Below, piece by piece: positions 18,805-28,505 of a DNA stretch of 64,000 nucleotides. Each line of letters begins with the position of its first letter. The first letter of the stretch is position 1. The notes beneath the pieces are model-generated. The model searched no databases and had not been told where the DNA came from. It saw nothing but the letters and a program-made list of their open reading frames with translations. Location of the stretch: positions 310,001-374,000 of the forward strand of contig NZ_FOKP01000003.1 of NCBI RefSeq assembly GCF_900112185.1, written 5' to 3'. Made by a program: the position numbers and the translations under genes. The DNA comes from Allobosea sp. CRIB-10 (GTDB lineage Bacteria > Pseudomonadota > Alphaproteobacteria > Rhizobiales > Beijerinckiaceae).

Positions 18805-19590
18805 CTACCGCACCATGTCGGCGAGCGCATCGCGCATCGCCGCGCTGGAGACGTGAAACACGCCCTCATAGGGCAGGCTGAGATCGACGATCACGAACAT
18901 GATGCTGGAGACCGAGAGCACCCCGATCGCCAGTACGGCGGCGCTGAGCGCGCGGCGCGGGATCTGCAGGCCGAAGCTCAGGAACACCAGGCTGAGCCAG
19001 AAGCTGACGATGCCGACGAAGAATCCGCCCGAGGCCGTGTTCGCATCCTCGATGACGTTCCATCTCGCTGCCGAGACGGCCGCATAGGCGGCGCGGCAAC
19101 GGGCCGCCGAATGTTCGAGCCCGGCGGTCTCGAGCCCGTCGACCTCGGCGCCGATCGCGTTCATCAAGCGGGTGAGGCCGCTGTCCTCGCCGCGCACCGC
19201 CATGCCGCGCGGATCGGGCATGCCCGCGACCTCGGGCGCTGTCTCGCGCGGCCAGGTGCTCGCGATCACCGCGGCGGTGTACTGCCGAAGCTTCAGCCGG
19301 GTCGGCTCGGCCGCCGCCCTGAACACGCGCAGGCATTGGTCGAGATTGGCGAGGCGCGCGGCATAGGCCGAGCGATGGGCGCTGGTGAGGTCGTAGTGCG
19401 TCCGCGCCGTCGACAATTGCAAGCTGAGGATCAGCGCGGCGAAGGTGACCATCAGCCCGGTCACCAGCCTGATCGACTCCATGTTCTCGCTGGTCAGATG
19501 GCGCTCGTGCAGGCGCTTGCGCAGCGCCAGCCCCGCCAGCGCGCTCAGGCTGAACAGAGCGAGGAACGCCAGGACCAGGAGGAATTCCAT
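18805..19590 (-). CDS. Bestrophin-like (DUF4239) membrane protein
   Basis: The 261-residue protein has two N-terminal helices (FLLVLAFLALFSLSALAGLAL and LVTGLMVTFAALILSLQLS), a long central helical region and two C-terminal helices (FFVGIVSFWLSLVFLSFGL and ALSAAVLAIGVLSVSSIMFVIVDL). This two-plus-two plan and the LPYEG segment near the end fit DUF4239, called bestrophin-like. An anion-channel role is suggested by the family name but is not shown for bacterial members. A clear GAGGAG precedes the ATG. Confidence 0.75.
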   Translation of the reverse strand: MEFLLVLAFLALFSLSALAGLALRKRLHERHLTSENMESIRLVTGLMVTFAALILSLQLSTARTHYDLTSAHRSAYAARLANLDQCLRVFRAAAEPTRLKLRQYTAAVIASTWPRETAPEVAGMPDPRGMAVRGEDSGLTRLMNAIGAEVDGLETAGLEHSAARCRAAYAAVSAARWNVIEDANTASGGFFVGIVSFWLSLVFLSFGLQIPRRALSAAVLAIGVLSVSSIMFVIVDLSLPYEGVFHVSSAAMRDALADMVR

Positions 19591-19685
19591 GCGCGCTCCT
19601 CGGCTCGGCCTATTGGGGACGCTCGGTCGGTGTGGGCCTCGGCTTTCGCATCGTCAATCGCTGTGGGCGCTTTGATGAACCGGAA

Positions 19686-20435
19686 TCAGGGTCCTACCAA
19701 CTGCCCACCATCGACCACGATGGTCTGGGCGGTGACCCAGCTCGCCTTGTCGGACGCAAGGAAGAGCACGACCTGCGCAACCTCCTCCGGCTTGCCCATC
19801 CGGCCGAAGGCAATGCTGGCCAGGGTCGAGCGATAGAGTTCGGGATTCGAGGTCTTCCGATCCTCCCATGTCCCGCCGGGGAACTCGATCGAACCGGGGG
19901 CGACACCGTTCACCCTTATGCCCTGCTTCGCCAGCATCTTCGCCTGGCTGGCGGTGTAGTGCATCACGGCCGCCTTGATGGCGCCGTAGGGCGCCGAACG
20001 CGATGACGCTCGCAAGGCTGAGATCGAGGAGATGTTCACGATCGACGAGCCCGGCTTCAGATGCGGGATCGCCGCATGGCTGCCGCGGACGATCGCCATC
20101 ATGTCGACATTGAGCGAGGCGGCCCAGCCTTCCTCGTCATCCGAATGGCCGAAGCCGGAAGCGTTGTTGACGAGGATATCCAGGCCTCCAAGCGCCTTGA
20201 CCGCCTCGGGCACATAGGCCTCGATCGCCTTGGCATCGGCGAGGTCGACGCTGGCTGCGTGAGCGGTTACGCCGAGAGCCTCGATCTCCTGCCGCGTCGC
20301 ATCGAGCGGCCCTGGCCCCCGTGCACAGATCGAAACCGACGCCCCTTGCGCTGAGAAGCCCAGCGCAATCGAGCGCCCGATGCCGCGGCTGCCCCCCATC
20401 ACGATCACGCGTTTGCCGGCGAAGTCCTTGGCCAT
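19686..20435 (-). CDS. Short-chain dehydrogenase/reductase
   Basis: The 249-residue SDR has the nucleotide-binding motif GGSRGIG, the NNAS motif, catalytic Ser (NISSISAL) and YGAIK, and the C-terminal VDGGQL. Charge residues after the second strand (ARGPG) suggest NADP(H). Length is typical for classical SDRs. AAGGAG lies upstream of the ATG. The substrate is unknown; the nearest neighbours on the same strand are the bestrophin-like gene and, upstream, nothing for 200 bases. Confidence 0.88.
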   Translation of the reverse strand: MAKDFAGKRVIVMGGSRGIGRSIALGFSAQGASVSICARGPGPLDATRQEIEALGVTAHAASVDLADAKAIEAYVPEAVKALGGLDILVNNASGFGHSDDEEGWAASLNVDMMAIVRGSHAAIPHLKPGSSIVNISSISALRASSRSAPYGAIKAAVMHYTASQAKMLAKQGIRVNGVAPGSIEFPGGTWEDRKTSNPELYRSTLASIAFGRMGKPEEVAQVVLFLASDKASWVTAQTIVVDGGQLVGP

Positions 20436-20635
20436 GTGGGCTCCTTGCTGATTTGCCGGAACCTAGATAACCGCGGCGGACGGCTTGGCTTCAATACCCA
20501 TCGCCCGCGGCCCACGCATGGGTGCCTTTCGAGTCGCTACGGACATTTGGGGACCGGCGATCACCGGCGCCGGCAATAGCCCTCGAATCCAGGAACAACT
20601 GCGACGCTTTCTTTAGGCAACGCCTGTAACGTCGA

Positions 20636-22303
20636 ATGATGCGTCGCGTATTTCCATTCTCGCTGGTCTTCTTTGTGGCGACCGGAATCGCCTTTGCCCT
20701 CCAGGCGATGCCGATCCCCGGCATCTATCTGATGGTTTTTATGGCGCCGTTCTGGTCGGTGTTCTTGGTGAACGCTGGATCGATAGGCATCGCAGCCGAA
20801 GCCGCAACTGGGCGAGTTTCCCGCTGGTGGCTCATCGTCCCCGCCTTGTTCTACGGCGGCTATTGGATCGTCGCGGCTCAAGAACACCTCATGCTTCGCA
20901 AGCTTTCGGCCTCGTACGTTTCCGCCAATGCACAGGTGGCCGTGGACTTCGATTCAGAGCGCCAGGCTCTCGTTCTTGAAGGCAACGATGGATCGGGAGA
21001 TGGGCCTTGGCTGACGCAGAACTACGCGCTGCCGATCGTCTATTCGGTGAACGCCAATGTGCCTGAAGGCTATTTATCCAACCGAATGCTGGATCAGGCA
21101 GTCCGCGCGAAGTTGGGGCCGGCCACGATGGCCGCCTCTGTATTCTGCTTCGGCTTCTCCGACGAACGCCCAAACGGCTATCCGAAGTCGGAAGCGCGCT
21201 TCTGCACGTTGTCGATGCCTGAGAGACCGACCCTTCCTCAGATCCGCGTCTCGCGCCGGCAGGAAACACTGCAGGATGGCAGCCTTCCCGTCACGCGCGT
21301 CACGGCGAACATCGCCACTCCGGACGGACGCAACTTCCAGATTTTGACCGGCCACGCGGCTCCATTGAACTGGTTTCCGATGCCCGTGATCGGATGCGCG
21401 CTCATTTCGAGTGCCCCGAGCTGGAGCTGCTCTGCAAGCTTCTCGCGCAACAGGTTCACGCCGATCATCTCGGGCAGCTCCCGACATCGTCACGACACTG
21501 AAACACTGGCAAGGGCGCTTGGCTTGAAGCCCGTCGCCATTCCGGAGCGACGCAGCGCCGATCCGGAGCCGGTTCTGGCGAAGATCAGGGCGGTCGAGGA
21601 AGCCACGTTGAGTCGCCAACTCGCCAATATCGACTCGATGATACGTAATCCTGCCGCCGGGGTCTCCGACTGGCAGATCGAGCTCGTTCTGCGCCGCCCG
21701 GACGCGCTGGAATCGCGCGCAGACGCGATCATGGCGGGCATCGAGCATGCCGCAACGTTCACCGGTAACGACCGGTACAGGGCAAGAGAGAGCGGCCGCA
21801 TCTTGGCGAGATTGCTGGCCACCCTGCCTCACGACCGGTTTGTCGGCTTTGGCTCCCGAATACTTGCCATATACGCGAAGGCCGACCGCGAGCACTGGCT
21901 TTGGGATGCCGAGCCGCTTTTGCGCCGGTTGGGCGACCTCGGCACCGACGCACTGCCCTACTTGATCAATCCATCCGCCCTGCGCCCAGCCATCAACAGA
22001 GCCGGAGTAGAAGGTCTTTGCCGTGTCGGAAGCGCTGGGCGAGAGAATGCCGAGCCGATCCTGCTAGCTTTATGGACGTCGCACTCTCGATATGATCGAG
22101 ATTTGCACGGACCGATGTTCGTTGCATTGCGTCGTATCGGAATAACGCCGCCGCCGCTCGCCGACGAACGATTTGCCCGGCTTGAAGCGGAATGGGCTGA
22201 TATTTCGAGCGCATCGCCAAACCGGGTCTGCGCCGTAGACGCAGAGAGAAACGCCCGGCGGGATGAGAAAGAGAACGGAAAGCGTCGGTGGAACATGGAG
22301 TGA
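20636..22303 (+). CDS. Hypothetical membrane protein, lower GC than its neighbours
   Basis: The 555-residue protein has about three N-terminal hydrophobic segments ([19 protein letters not shown], then [18 protein letters not shown], then [14 protein letters not shown]), a middle domain and a mostly helical C-terminal half rich in R, L and A. No family was recognised. Codon use is less GC-biased than in flanking genes, which suggests a horizontally acquired or fast-evolving gene. A stretch near 21376-21500 is unusually rich in S and R and could hide a compensated frameshift. It starts with two ATGs in tandem (20636 and 20639) without a strong ribosome-binding site. Confidence 0.6.
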   Translation: MMRRVFPFSLVFFVATGIAFALQAMPIPGIYLMVFMAPFWSVFLVNAGSIGIAAEAATGRVSRWWLIVPALFYGGYWIVAAQEHLMLRKLSASYVSANAQVAVDFDSERQALVLEGNDGSGDGPWLTQNYALPIVYSVNANVPEGYLSNRMLDQAVRAKLGPATMAASVFCFGFSDERPNGYPKSEARFCTLSMPERPTLPQIRVSRRQETLQDGSLPVTRVTANIATPDGRNFQILTGHAAPLNWFPMPVIGCALISSAPSWSCSASFSRNRFTPIISGSSRHRHDTETLARALGLKPVAIPERRSADPEPVLAKIRAVEEATLSRQLANIDSMIRNPAAGVSDWQIELVLRRPDALESRADAIMAGIEHAATFTGNDRYRARESGRILARLLATLPHDRFVGFGSRILAIYAKADREHWLWDAEPLLRRLGDLGTDALPYLINPSALRPAINRAGVEGLCRVGSAGRENAEPILLALWTSHSRYDRDLHGPMFVALRRIGITPPPLADERFARLEAEWADISSASPNRVCAVDAERNARRDEKENGKRRWNME

Positions 22304-22325
22304 GCGGCCGCCCCCGCTCTTCCCC

Positions 22326-23948
22326 TCACCCCGGCAGCCGATACTCCTTGAACATCTCCCGCAGCGCCGTCTTCTGGATTTTCCCCGTCGCGGTGTGCGG
22401 GATCGCCTCGACCAGCACGACATCATCGGGCAGCCACCATTTCGCGACCTTGCCGGTCATGAAGGCGAGCATCTCCTCGCGGCCGGGCGTCCTGCCGGGC
22501 TTGGGCACGATCACCAAAAGCGGCCGCTCGTCCCATTTCGGATGGGCGACGCCGATCACTGCCGCCTCCGCCACATCGGGATGGCCGATGGCGAGGTTTT
22601 CGAGCTCGATCGATGAGATCCATTCGCCGCCCGACTTGATCACGTCCTTGGAGCGATCGGTGACCTGCATGTAGCCATGCGGATCGATGGTCGCGACGTC
22701 GCCGGTGTCGAAGAAGCCGTGCTCGTCGAGGATCGGCTGATCGTGCTTGTAGTAGGCGCCGGCGACCGCCGGCCCGCGCACCTTCAGGCGCCCGAAGGTC
22801 TTGCCGTCCCAGGGCAGGTCCGTGCCGTCATCGTCGGTCAGGCGGAACTCGACGCCGAACTGCGGATGGCCCTGCTTGACCTTGAGGTCGTAGAGCGCAT
22901 CGCCTTCGAGCCCGTCATAGACAGGCTTGATCGAGCAGAACGAGCCGATCGGGCTCATCTCGGTCATGCCCCAGGCATGGTCGACGGTGACGCCGTATTT
23001 CTTTTCAAAGGCCTCGGTCATCGTCCGCGGGCAGGCCGAGCCGCCGATCACCACCCGCTTCAGCGTAGCGAGCCTGCCGCCGGTCGCCTCCAGATGCTGC
23101 AGCAGGCCGAGCCAGACGGTGGGCACCGCCGCGGTCAGCGTCACGCCCTCGCCGTTGAGCAAGTCGAGCAGCGAGGCGCCGTCGAGCTTCATGCCGGGCA
23201 TGACCAGCTTGGCCCCGGTCATCGGCGCCGAGAAGGCGAGCGACCAGCTATTGGCGTGGAAGAGCGGCACCACCGGCATCACCACGGTCCGCGCCGACAG
23301 GCCCATATAGTCCGGCTGGGCGCAGGCCATGGCGTGCAGCACATTGGAGCGGTGCGAATAGAGCACGCCCTTGGGCCCGCCAGTCGTGCCGGAGGTGTAG
23401 CAGAGTCCCGCGGCGGTGTTCTCGTCGAACTCTCCCCAGGCGAAATCGGCATCGGCCTGCGCGAGCCAGTCCTCGTAAGCGACGGCGTTCCGGAGCGAGG
23501 TCTCAGGCATATGCGCGGCGTCGGTCAGGACGATGTAGCGCTCGACCGATGGCAACTTGTCCTGCAGGCCCTCGACCAGCCCAACGAAGGTCAGGTCGAG
23601 GAAGAGCAGACGATCCTCGGCATGGTTGATCAGCTGGGCGATCTGCTCGGGAAAGAGCCGCGGATTGACGGTGTGGGTGATCGCGCCGATGCCGCTGATG
23701 CCGTACCAGAGCGCAAGATGCCTGTCGGTGTTCCAGGCCAGCGTCGCGACCCGGTCGCCGAGACGGATGCCCTCGCGCGTCAGGCGCTTGCCGATCCTGA
23801 GGGCGCTCTGGCGGATCTCGGCATAGGTCGTGCGGCGGAACGGCCCTTCGACACTGCGGGAGACGACCTCACGCGTGCCATGCTGGATCGCCGCGTGGTC
23901 AATGATCCGGTGGATCAGCAGCGGCCAATTCTGCATCAGCCCGAGCAT
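22326..23948 (-). CDS. Fatty-acyl-CoA synthetase (long-chain type)
   Basis: The 540-residue AMP-forming ligase has [16 protein letters not shown], the [10 protein letters not shown] motif, [25 protein letters not shown] and the catalytic-lysine end [14 protein letters not shown]. It resembles the long-chain/3-methylmercaptopropionyl-CoA ligase group, which loads fatty acids or methylthio acids onto CoA. The ATG at 23948 has AGGGAGA upstream. It is divergent from a MarR regulator across 117 bases that contain a palindrome, so it may be a target of that regulator. Confidence 0.92.
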   Translation of the reverse strand: MLGLMQNWPLLIHRIIDHAAIQHGTREVVSRSVEGPFRRTTYAEIRQSALRIGKRLTREGIRLGDRVATLAWNTDRHLALWYGISGIGAITHTVNPRLFPEQIAQLINHAEDRLLFLDLTFVGLVEGLQDKLPSVERYIVLTDAAHMPETSLRNAVAYEDWLAQADADFAWGEFDENTAAGLCYTSGTTGGPKGVLYSHRSNVLHAMACAQPDYMGLSARTVVMPVVPLFHANSWSLAFSAPMTGAKLVMPGMKLDGASLLDLLNGEGVTLTAAVPTVWLGLLQHLEATGGRLATLKRVVIGGSACPRTMTEAFEKKYGVTVDHAWGMTEMSPIGSFCSIKPVYDGLEGDALYDLKVKQGHPQFGVEFRLTDDDGTDLPWDGKTFGRLKVRGPAVAGAYYKHDQPILDEHGFFDTGDVATIDPHGYMQVTDRSKDVIKSGGEWISSIELENLAIGHPDVAEAAVIGVAHPKWDERPLLVIVPKPGRTPGREEMLAFMTGKVAKWWLPDDVVLVEAIPHTATGKIQKTALREMFKEYRLPG

Positions 23949-24042
23949 GCGTTTCTCCCTGTCGTCCTGCCTCGCTTTTTGGCAGCATAGCCAGCGGACG
24001 GCTCGTGGCGAAAGCCCTCGCCTCCGACTTGGAGATGAGTTA

Positions 24043-24056
24043 GTTTACAAGTAAAC
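24043..24056. promoter_or_regulatory. Candidate MarR operator
   Basis: GTTTAC-AA-GTAAAC is a perfect six-base inverted repeat, nine bases upstream of the MarR ATG, in the divergent spacer with the acyl-CoA synthetase gene. MarR proteins bind such short palindromes as dimers and commonly repress their own gene, so autoregulation is plausible. Confidence 0.55.
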
Positions 24057-24065
24057 GATCTAGGG

Positions 24066-24542
24066 ATGAACGCCTTGTCAGTGCCGCGCCCAATCCCCGC
24101 CCCGGAACCCGTCGAGCCCGACCGCGTCTGGTTCCGCTTCATGCGCCTGCACCAGCGCATGCTCGGCCAGATGACCGCGCGTATCCGCGAGCTCGGCCTT
24201 TCCATCCCGCAATTCGACCTGCTGTCGACCCTGACCGAGCGCGAGGGCATCAGCCAGAGCGAGCTCGCCGAACGACTCTATGTCACCAAGGGCAATGTCT
24301 CCGGCCTGGTCGACCGGCTGGTCCAGGCGGGCCTGGTCGAGCGCCGCGCCATCGTCGGCGACCGACGCTCTTATGCCATGCACCTGACACCGGAGGGCCG
24401 CCGACTCGCCGAGGCCGGCATGGCGACGCAGCGCGACTATGTCGCCCAGACGCTCGGCAAGCTGCCGACGGAGGACCTCGCCGAGCTCGACCGGCTGGTC
24501 CTGGCCTGGCGCGAGCGCGCCCGCGCTCTCGACACGCCCTGA
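24066..24542 (+). CDS. MarR family transcriptional regulator
   Basis: The 158-residue protein has the winged-helix core of MarR proteins (LSIPQFDLLSTLTEREGISQSELAERLYVTKGNVSGLVDRL) followed by the wing (RRAIVGDRRSYAMHLTPEG). Length is typical. Its stop overlaps the patatin start as TGATG, and it is divergent from a fatty-acyl-CoA synthetase; both neighbours act on lipids, so a fatty acid or acyl-CoA ligand is a fair guess. A palindrome sits nine bases upstream. Confidence 0.92.
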   Translation: MNALSVPRPIPAPEPVEPDRVWFRFMRLHQRMLGQMTARIRELGLSIPQFDLLSTLTEREGISQSELAERLYVTKGNVSGLVDRLVQAGLVERRAIVGDRRSYAMHLTPEGRRLAEAGMATQRDYVAQTLGKLPTEDLAELDRLVLAWRERARALDTP

Positions 24543-25390
24543 TGTTCGCCGGTCTGGCTTATGCCGGCGGCGGCAATCGCTGCTACTGGCAAGGCGGCTT
24601 CTACGAGACCGTCGCGCCTGAGATCGGCCTGAAGCCACGCCGCATCGTCGGCGCCAGCGCTGGGGCCGGGGCGATGCTCTACAATGCGCTTGGGCTCGGC
24701 CCAGCCGTGCGCGAAATGCTGCGCGAAGCCTGCACCGGCAGGACGTCCGAGGTCGACTGGGCCGCCTTTCGCCGCGGCGGCCGGCTCTTTCCGGTGGCAG
24801 AGATGTATCGCGGCATGCTCGCGACCCTGTTCACGCCGGAGCGGCTGGCGGCGCTGAAAGCCCAGGCCGATTTCCTGATCGCGATCTCGCGGCCGCCGCG
24901 CTTCTGGCCGCTGCCCGTCATCACCACGATCGGCATCGGCGCCTACCAGTTGGAGAAGCGCTTCCGCCGACCGGTGCATCCGACCGTCGGCCGGAAACTC
25001 GGCTTCCGGCCCGATCTCATCCGCATCGCCGACTGCGCCGATCCCGAGCAATTGGTCGACGCGCTGATGGCGAGCGCCGCCGTGCCGCCCTTCATGCCGG
25101 CGGGGAATATCGGCGCCCGTGCCGCGCTCGATGGTGGCCTGGTCGACAGCGCCCCGGCCTGGGCGCTCGCCGAGATGGAGGCGGCCGGCGAGCAGACGCT
25201 GGTGCTGCTGACCCGCCCCTTCGCCGAGGTGCCGCAGGTTCAGAACCGCACCTATGTCCGCCCCTCGCAGGTGATCCCGGTCAGCCAGTTCACCATCCGC
25301 AACTGGGAGGGCATCCGCTTCGCCTATGAGCTTGGGGTGAAGGACGGCGAGGCGTTCCTGCGGACAGTGGAACGGCGGAAGGCGGGGTAG
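24542..25390 (+). CDS. Patatin-like phospholipase
   Basis: The 282-residue protein shows the patatin fold: glycine-rich oxyanion motif YAGGGNRCYWQGG, nucleophile elbow GASAG and the catalytic-dyad aspartate in LDGGLVDSAP. It should hydrolyse acyl esters of phospholipids or related lipids, probably in the cytoplasm because no signal peptide is seen. It overlaps the MarR stop by one base, so the two are co-translated. Together with the divergent acyl-CoA synthetase this suggests a small lipid-recycling unit: release a fatty acid, then activate it. Confidence 0.87.
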   Translation: MFAGLAYAGGGNRCYWQGGFYETVAPEIGLKPRRIVGASAGAGAMLYNALGLGPAVREMLREACTGRTSEVDWAAFRRGGRLFPVAEMYRGMLATLFTPERLAALKAQADFLIAISRPPRFWPLPVITTIGIGAYQLEKRFRRPVHPTVGRKLGFRPDLIRIADCADPEQLVDALMASAAVPPFMPAGNIGARAALDGGLVDSAPAWALAEMEAAGEQTLVLLTRPFAEVPQVQNRTYVRPSQVIPVSQFTIRNWEGIRFAYELGVKDGEAFLRTVERRKAG

Positions 25391-25416
25391 CGCAGCTAAG
25401 GCGATATCATCCACAC

Positions 25417-25510
25417 CGTCATGCTCGCCCTTGTGGCGAGCATCCACGTCTTGAACACCGCATTGCGTCCGGAAAGACGTGGATAGTCGGGACAAGCCCG
25501 ACCATGACGG
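25417..25510. repeat. Palindromic intergenic element, family B
   Basis: The element starts CGTCATGCTCGCCCTTGTGG and ends GGGACAAGCCCGACCATGACGG, with inner CCACGTCTT / AAGACGTGG. It is close in sequence to the copy at 30799-30892. The amidase frame runs open through its right end, which explains a spurious N-terminal extension there. Confidence 0.85.
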
Positions 25511-25571
25511 GTGCGGTTCCGCCGCCTGCCGCAATGCTCTACGACTTGAGTCCCCTCCGCCGGACCTCCCG

Positions 25572-27035
25572 ATGGGCTCGATCGACCTCACCGCCTCCGC
25601 CATCAGCCTGCGCTCCGATCTGCTCGCCAGACGCTTCAGCGCCACGGAACTGCTCGAAGCGACCTTCGCCCGCATCGACGCGCTGAATCCGTCGCTCAAC
25701 GCCATCGTCGCGCAGGATCGCGAGGCCGCGCGGGCGATGGCAGCTGAGTCGGATCGGCACATCGCCACTGGGCAAGCCCGCCCGCTCGAAGGCCTGCCGA
25801 TCACGATCAAGGACGCCTTCGACGTCGCCGGCCTGCCCTCCTCCGGCGGCCTGCCGGCCTATAAGGAACGCATCCCGCAGGAGGACGCCGCCGCCGTCGC
25901 CCGCCTGCGCGCCGCCGGCGCGGTCATCCTCGGCAAGACCATGGTTCCGGTCTTCTCCGGCGATTTCCAGAGCTACAACCCGGCGCATGGCGTGACCAAC
26001 AACCCGTGGAATCCCGACTACTCGCCCGGCGGCTCCTCGGGCGGGGCGGCGGTCGCCGTCGCCACCGGCATGAGCGCCTTCGAACTCGGCTCCGATCTCG
26101 GCTCCTCGATCCGCTGGCCGGCGCAGGCCTGCGGCGTCTTCGGCCTCAAGACCAGCTGGGGCCTGGTCTCGACCTGGGGCCTGATCCCGCCGCCGCCGGA
26201 GCGGCGCACCTTGCGCAATGCCGACCTCGTCGTCGCCGGCCCGATAACGCGTGCGACCGAGGACCTCGACCTGATCCTGCCGGTGCTCATGGGCCCGCGC
26301 GATCCGAATGTCGTGGGCGCCGCCCTGCCCGCTCCGCGCAAGACCGAGGCGAAGGGCCTGCGCGTCGCGATCTGGGCGCAGGAGCCGTTCGCACTGGTGA
26401 CGAAGGAGGTCTCGGATACCGTACGCGAAGCCGGCCGGCGTCTCGCCGAAGCCGGCGCGATCGTCGACGAGACGGCGCGCCCCGGCTTCCGCTTCAGCGA
26501 AGCCTATGAGGTCTATGCGCTCTTGAACCACGCCGTCGTCGCCTATGGCTTGCCGCCGAAAGTGCGCGCCCGCATCCAGGCGCAGGCGGCGAAATTCGCG
26601 CCCGGCGACCTCTCGCATCAGGCGCTGCAGGCCCGCGGCGCGAGGATGACGCCCGGCCTCTATCAGCAGCTCCATCAGCGCCGCCTCGCCCTGAAGCGAC
26701 AATGGGCTCGCTTCTTCCAGAACTGGGACGTGCTGCTCTGCCCGCCCGCCCCGGTTGCGGCGCAGAAGCACGACCATCTGCCCGATTTCCACGCCCGCCG
26801 GCTCGACATCGACGGCGTCGAGCGACCCTATCTCGACTTCCTGTGCTGGGCGAGCCTTGCCACCGGCTCCGACCTGCCTTCGCTGAGCGCGCCGGTCGGG
26901 CTGTCGCGGGCCGGACTGCCGACCGGCGTCCAGATCATCGCCCCCCTCGGCGAGGACCGGACGGCGATCGCGGTCGGGGCGATGCTGGAGAGATTGGGCG
27001 GCGGCTATCGCGTGCCACCGGTCGCTGCGTCCTAG
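25572..27035 (+). CDS. Amidase (amidase signature family)
   Basis: The 487-residue enzyme has the Ser-cisSer-Lys triad: Lys in LPITIKDAFDVAG, cis-Ser in GGSSGG and nucleophile Ser in SDLGSSIRWPA. It hydrolyses an amide of unknown identity; GatA is unlikely because no gatC or gatB is adjacent. The ATG at 25572 (MGSIDLTASAISLRSDLLA) was chosen because sequence before it comes from the neighbouring palindromic repeat. Its TAG stop shares the palindromic CTAG at 27032-27035 with the stop of the convergent P1 peptidase gene. Confidence 0.9.
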   Translation: MGSIDLTASAISLRSDLLARRFSATELLEATFARIDALNPSLNAIVAQDREAARAMAAESDRHIATGQARPLEGLPITIKDAFDVAGLPSSGGLPAYKERIPQEDAAAVARLRAAGAVILGKTMVPVFSGDFQSYNPAHGVTNNPWNPDYSPGGSSGGAAVAVATGMSAFELGSDLGSSIRWPAQACGVFGLKTSWGLVSTWGLIPPPPERRTLRNADLVVAGPITRATEDLDLILPVLMGPRDPNVVGAALPAPRKTEAKGLRVAIWAQEPFALVTKEVSDTVREAGRRLAEAGAIVDETARPGFRFSEAYEVYALLNHAVVAYGLPPKVRARIQAQAAKFAPGDLSHQALQARGARMTPGLYQQLHQRRLALKRQWARFFQNWDVLLCPPAPVAAQKHDHLPDFHARRLDIDGVERPYLDFLCWASLATGSDLPSLSAPVGLSRAGLPTGVQIIAPLGEDRTAIAVGAMLERLGGGYRVPPVAAS

Positions 27036-28093
27036 CCGTTCAGCCAGTCTGCCAGCGACGGCCGGCGGTTGCCGTCGCGCCCGATCATCTCCGGCGCGGC
27101 CAGCATCGCGTTCAGCACCGCCTCCTGCGTCGCTTCGGCGGCGGCACGGAAGGGCAGATCGATCCGGTTCTCGTTGAGCACGGCGAGCGGGACGAGATCG
27201 GCCTGCTCGTGATGCGCGATCCGGCCCGCGGTCGAGAACGCGATGGCGATGTCGCCGCTGCCATTGCCCCAGAAGGCGCCGAGCCGCGCCAGACCGGCGC
27301 CGCAGCGCCGGGCTATGCGGGTAAGCTGCCGGCTCTCCAATGGCAGGTCGGTCGCCAGGATGATGATCACCGAGCCGCGCTCCGGCGGCTGGACCGGGTT
27401 CGCAGCCGGCGGCAGCGGACGGCGCCCGTCTGGCAGGACGAGATCGCCGGCATTGCCGAAATTCGCCTGCACCAGCACGCCGACAGTGAAGCTGCGGCCA
27501 TCGAGCTCGATCAGGCGTGAGGCCGTGCCGATGCCGCCCTTGAAGCCGAAGGCGCTCATGCCGGTGCCGGCGCCGACCGCACCCTCCTCGACCGGCCCGC
27601 CGCTGGCAGCATCGAGCGCCGCTTCCGCATCGGAAACGGTCAGGCGGCGCGCCCTGATATCGGAGAGGAAGCCGTCATTGCATTCGAGCACGAGCGAATT
27701 AACGGTCCCGGTGCTGCGGCCGATCTCCGGATTGCCGGCGAGCGCCCGGCCGACCAAGGCCTCGACCCCCGTCGCGACCGAGAAGGTGTTGCCGAGCAGG
27801 AGCGGCGTCTCGATCTGGCCGAGTTCGGCGAGCTGCATCAGCCCGGCGCTCTTGCCAAAGCCGTTGATGACATCGACGCCGGCCCTGACCTTCTCGCGGA
27901 AGAGATCGCCGCCATGGGGCAGCACCGCGGTGAAGCCGGTGCGGATATCGCCCTCGCGGATCGTGCGGTGGCCGACGGCGACGCCCGATACGTCGGTGAT
28001 CGCATTGAGCGGCCCCGCCGGCAGCGTGCCGCAGACCAGGCCGTAATCGCGCGCCCGCTTGCTCAAGGGAAGCTCCTGCTCAGGGCTGATCAT
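27032..28093 (-). CDS. P1 family (DmpA-type) aminopeptidase
   Basis: The 353-residue protein matches the self-processing P1 peptidases. It starts with ITDVSGVAVGHRTI, contains GNTFSVATGVEALVGRAL and the cleavage site GSVIIILATD, where cleavage before Ser241 would expose the nucleophile and give alpha and beta chains. Family members remove N-terminal D- or L-amino acids or beta-amino acids from peptides. No signal peptide is seen. It is last in a three-gene run with YkgJ and VOC proteins; its ATG overlaps the VOC stop as ATGA. Confidence 0.92.
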   Translation of the reverse strand: MISPEQELPLSKRARDYGLVCGTLPAGPLNAITDVSGVAVGHRTIREGDIRTGFTAVLPHGGDLFREKVRAGVDVINGFGKSAGLMQLAELGQIETPLLLGNTFSVATGVEALVGRALAGNPEIGRSTGTVNSLVLECNDGFLSDIRARRLTVSDAEAALDAASGGPVEEGAVGAGTGMSAFGFKGGIGTASRLIELDGRSFTVGVLVQANFGNAGDLVLPDGRRPLPPAANPVQPPERGSVIIILATDLPLESRQLTRIARRCGAGLARLGAFWGNGSGDIAIAFSTAGRIAHHEQADLVPLAVLNENRIDLPFRAAAEATQEAVLNAMLAAPEMIGRDGNRRPSLADWLNG

Positions 28094-28488
28094 GTCGCCG
28101 CGTTGAACACGGCCTCGATATTGTGACCGTCGGGATCGATGACGAAGGCGGCATAGTAATGCGGGCCATAGTGCGCCCGCACGCCCGGAGCGCCATTGTC
28201 GCGGCCGCCCTGCCGGAGCGCGGCGCGATGGAATGCGTCGACGGCCTGCCGATCGGGCGCGGCGAAAGCCACATGGAAGCCCGGCCCCGGCGGCCGCTGC
28301 CCGTCCGGGCGATGCTTCAGAGCCAGCGCGTCACCGCCACCCGCAACGCCGTAGCCGACCGCCTGATTGCTCTCGCCGGGCCGAAGGTCGCTCCAGACCC
28401 GGACATAGCCGAGCGGCGCCAGCACCGCATCGTAGAATGCGATCGCGCGCTCGATATCGGCCACCCCCAGCGACAGGTGATGCAGCAT
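28090..28488 (-). CDS. VOC family (glyoxalase/bleomycin-resistance fold) protein
   Basis: The 132-residue protein starts MLHHLSLGVADIERAIAFYDAVLAPLGY and ends YYAAFVIDPDGHNIEAVF, the two beta-alpha-beta-beta-beta halves of the vicinal oxygen chelate fold with possible metal ligands His and Glu. Members include glyoxalases, dioxygenases and antibiotic-binding proteins; this short single-module form has no assigned substrate. It is 17 bases after the YkgJ gene and overlaps the peptidase start. Confidence 0.87.
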   Translation of the reverse strand: MLHHLSLGVADIERAIAFYDAVLAPLGYVRVWSDLRPGESNQAVGYGVAGGGDALALKHRPDGQRPPGPGFHVAFAAPDRQAVDAFHRAALRQGGRDNGAPGVRAHYGPHYYAAFVIDPDGHNIEAVFNAAT

Positions 28489-28505
28489 CGGCCGGTCCGG
28501 CGCGC

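Noticed and set aside
18385-19836. A 483-codon plus-strand frame
   Set aside because: It runs opposite the bestrophin-like gene, whose hydrophobic helices and ribosome site support the minus strand.
25479-25571. N-terminal extension of the amidase
   Set aside because: Its first 10-12 codons are translated from the end of a family B palindrome, so the start at 25572 is better.
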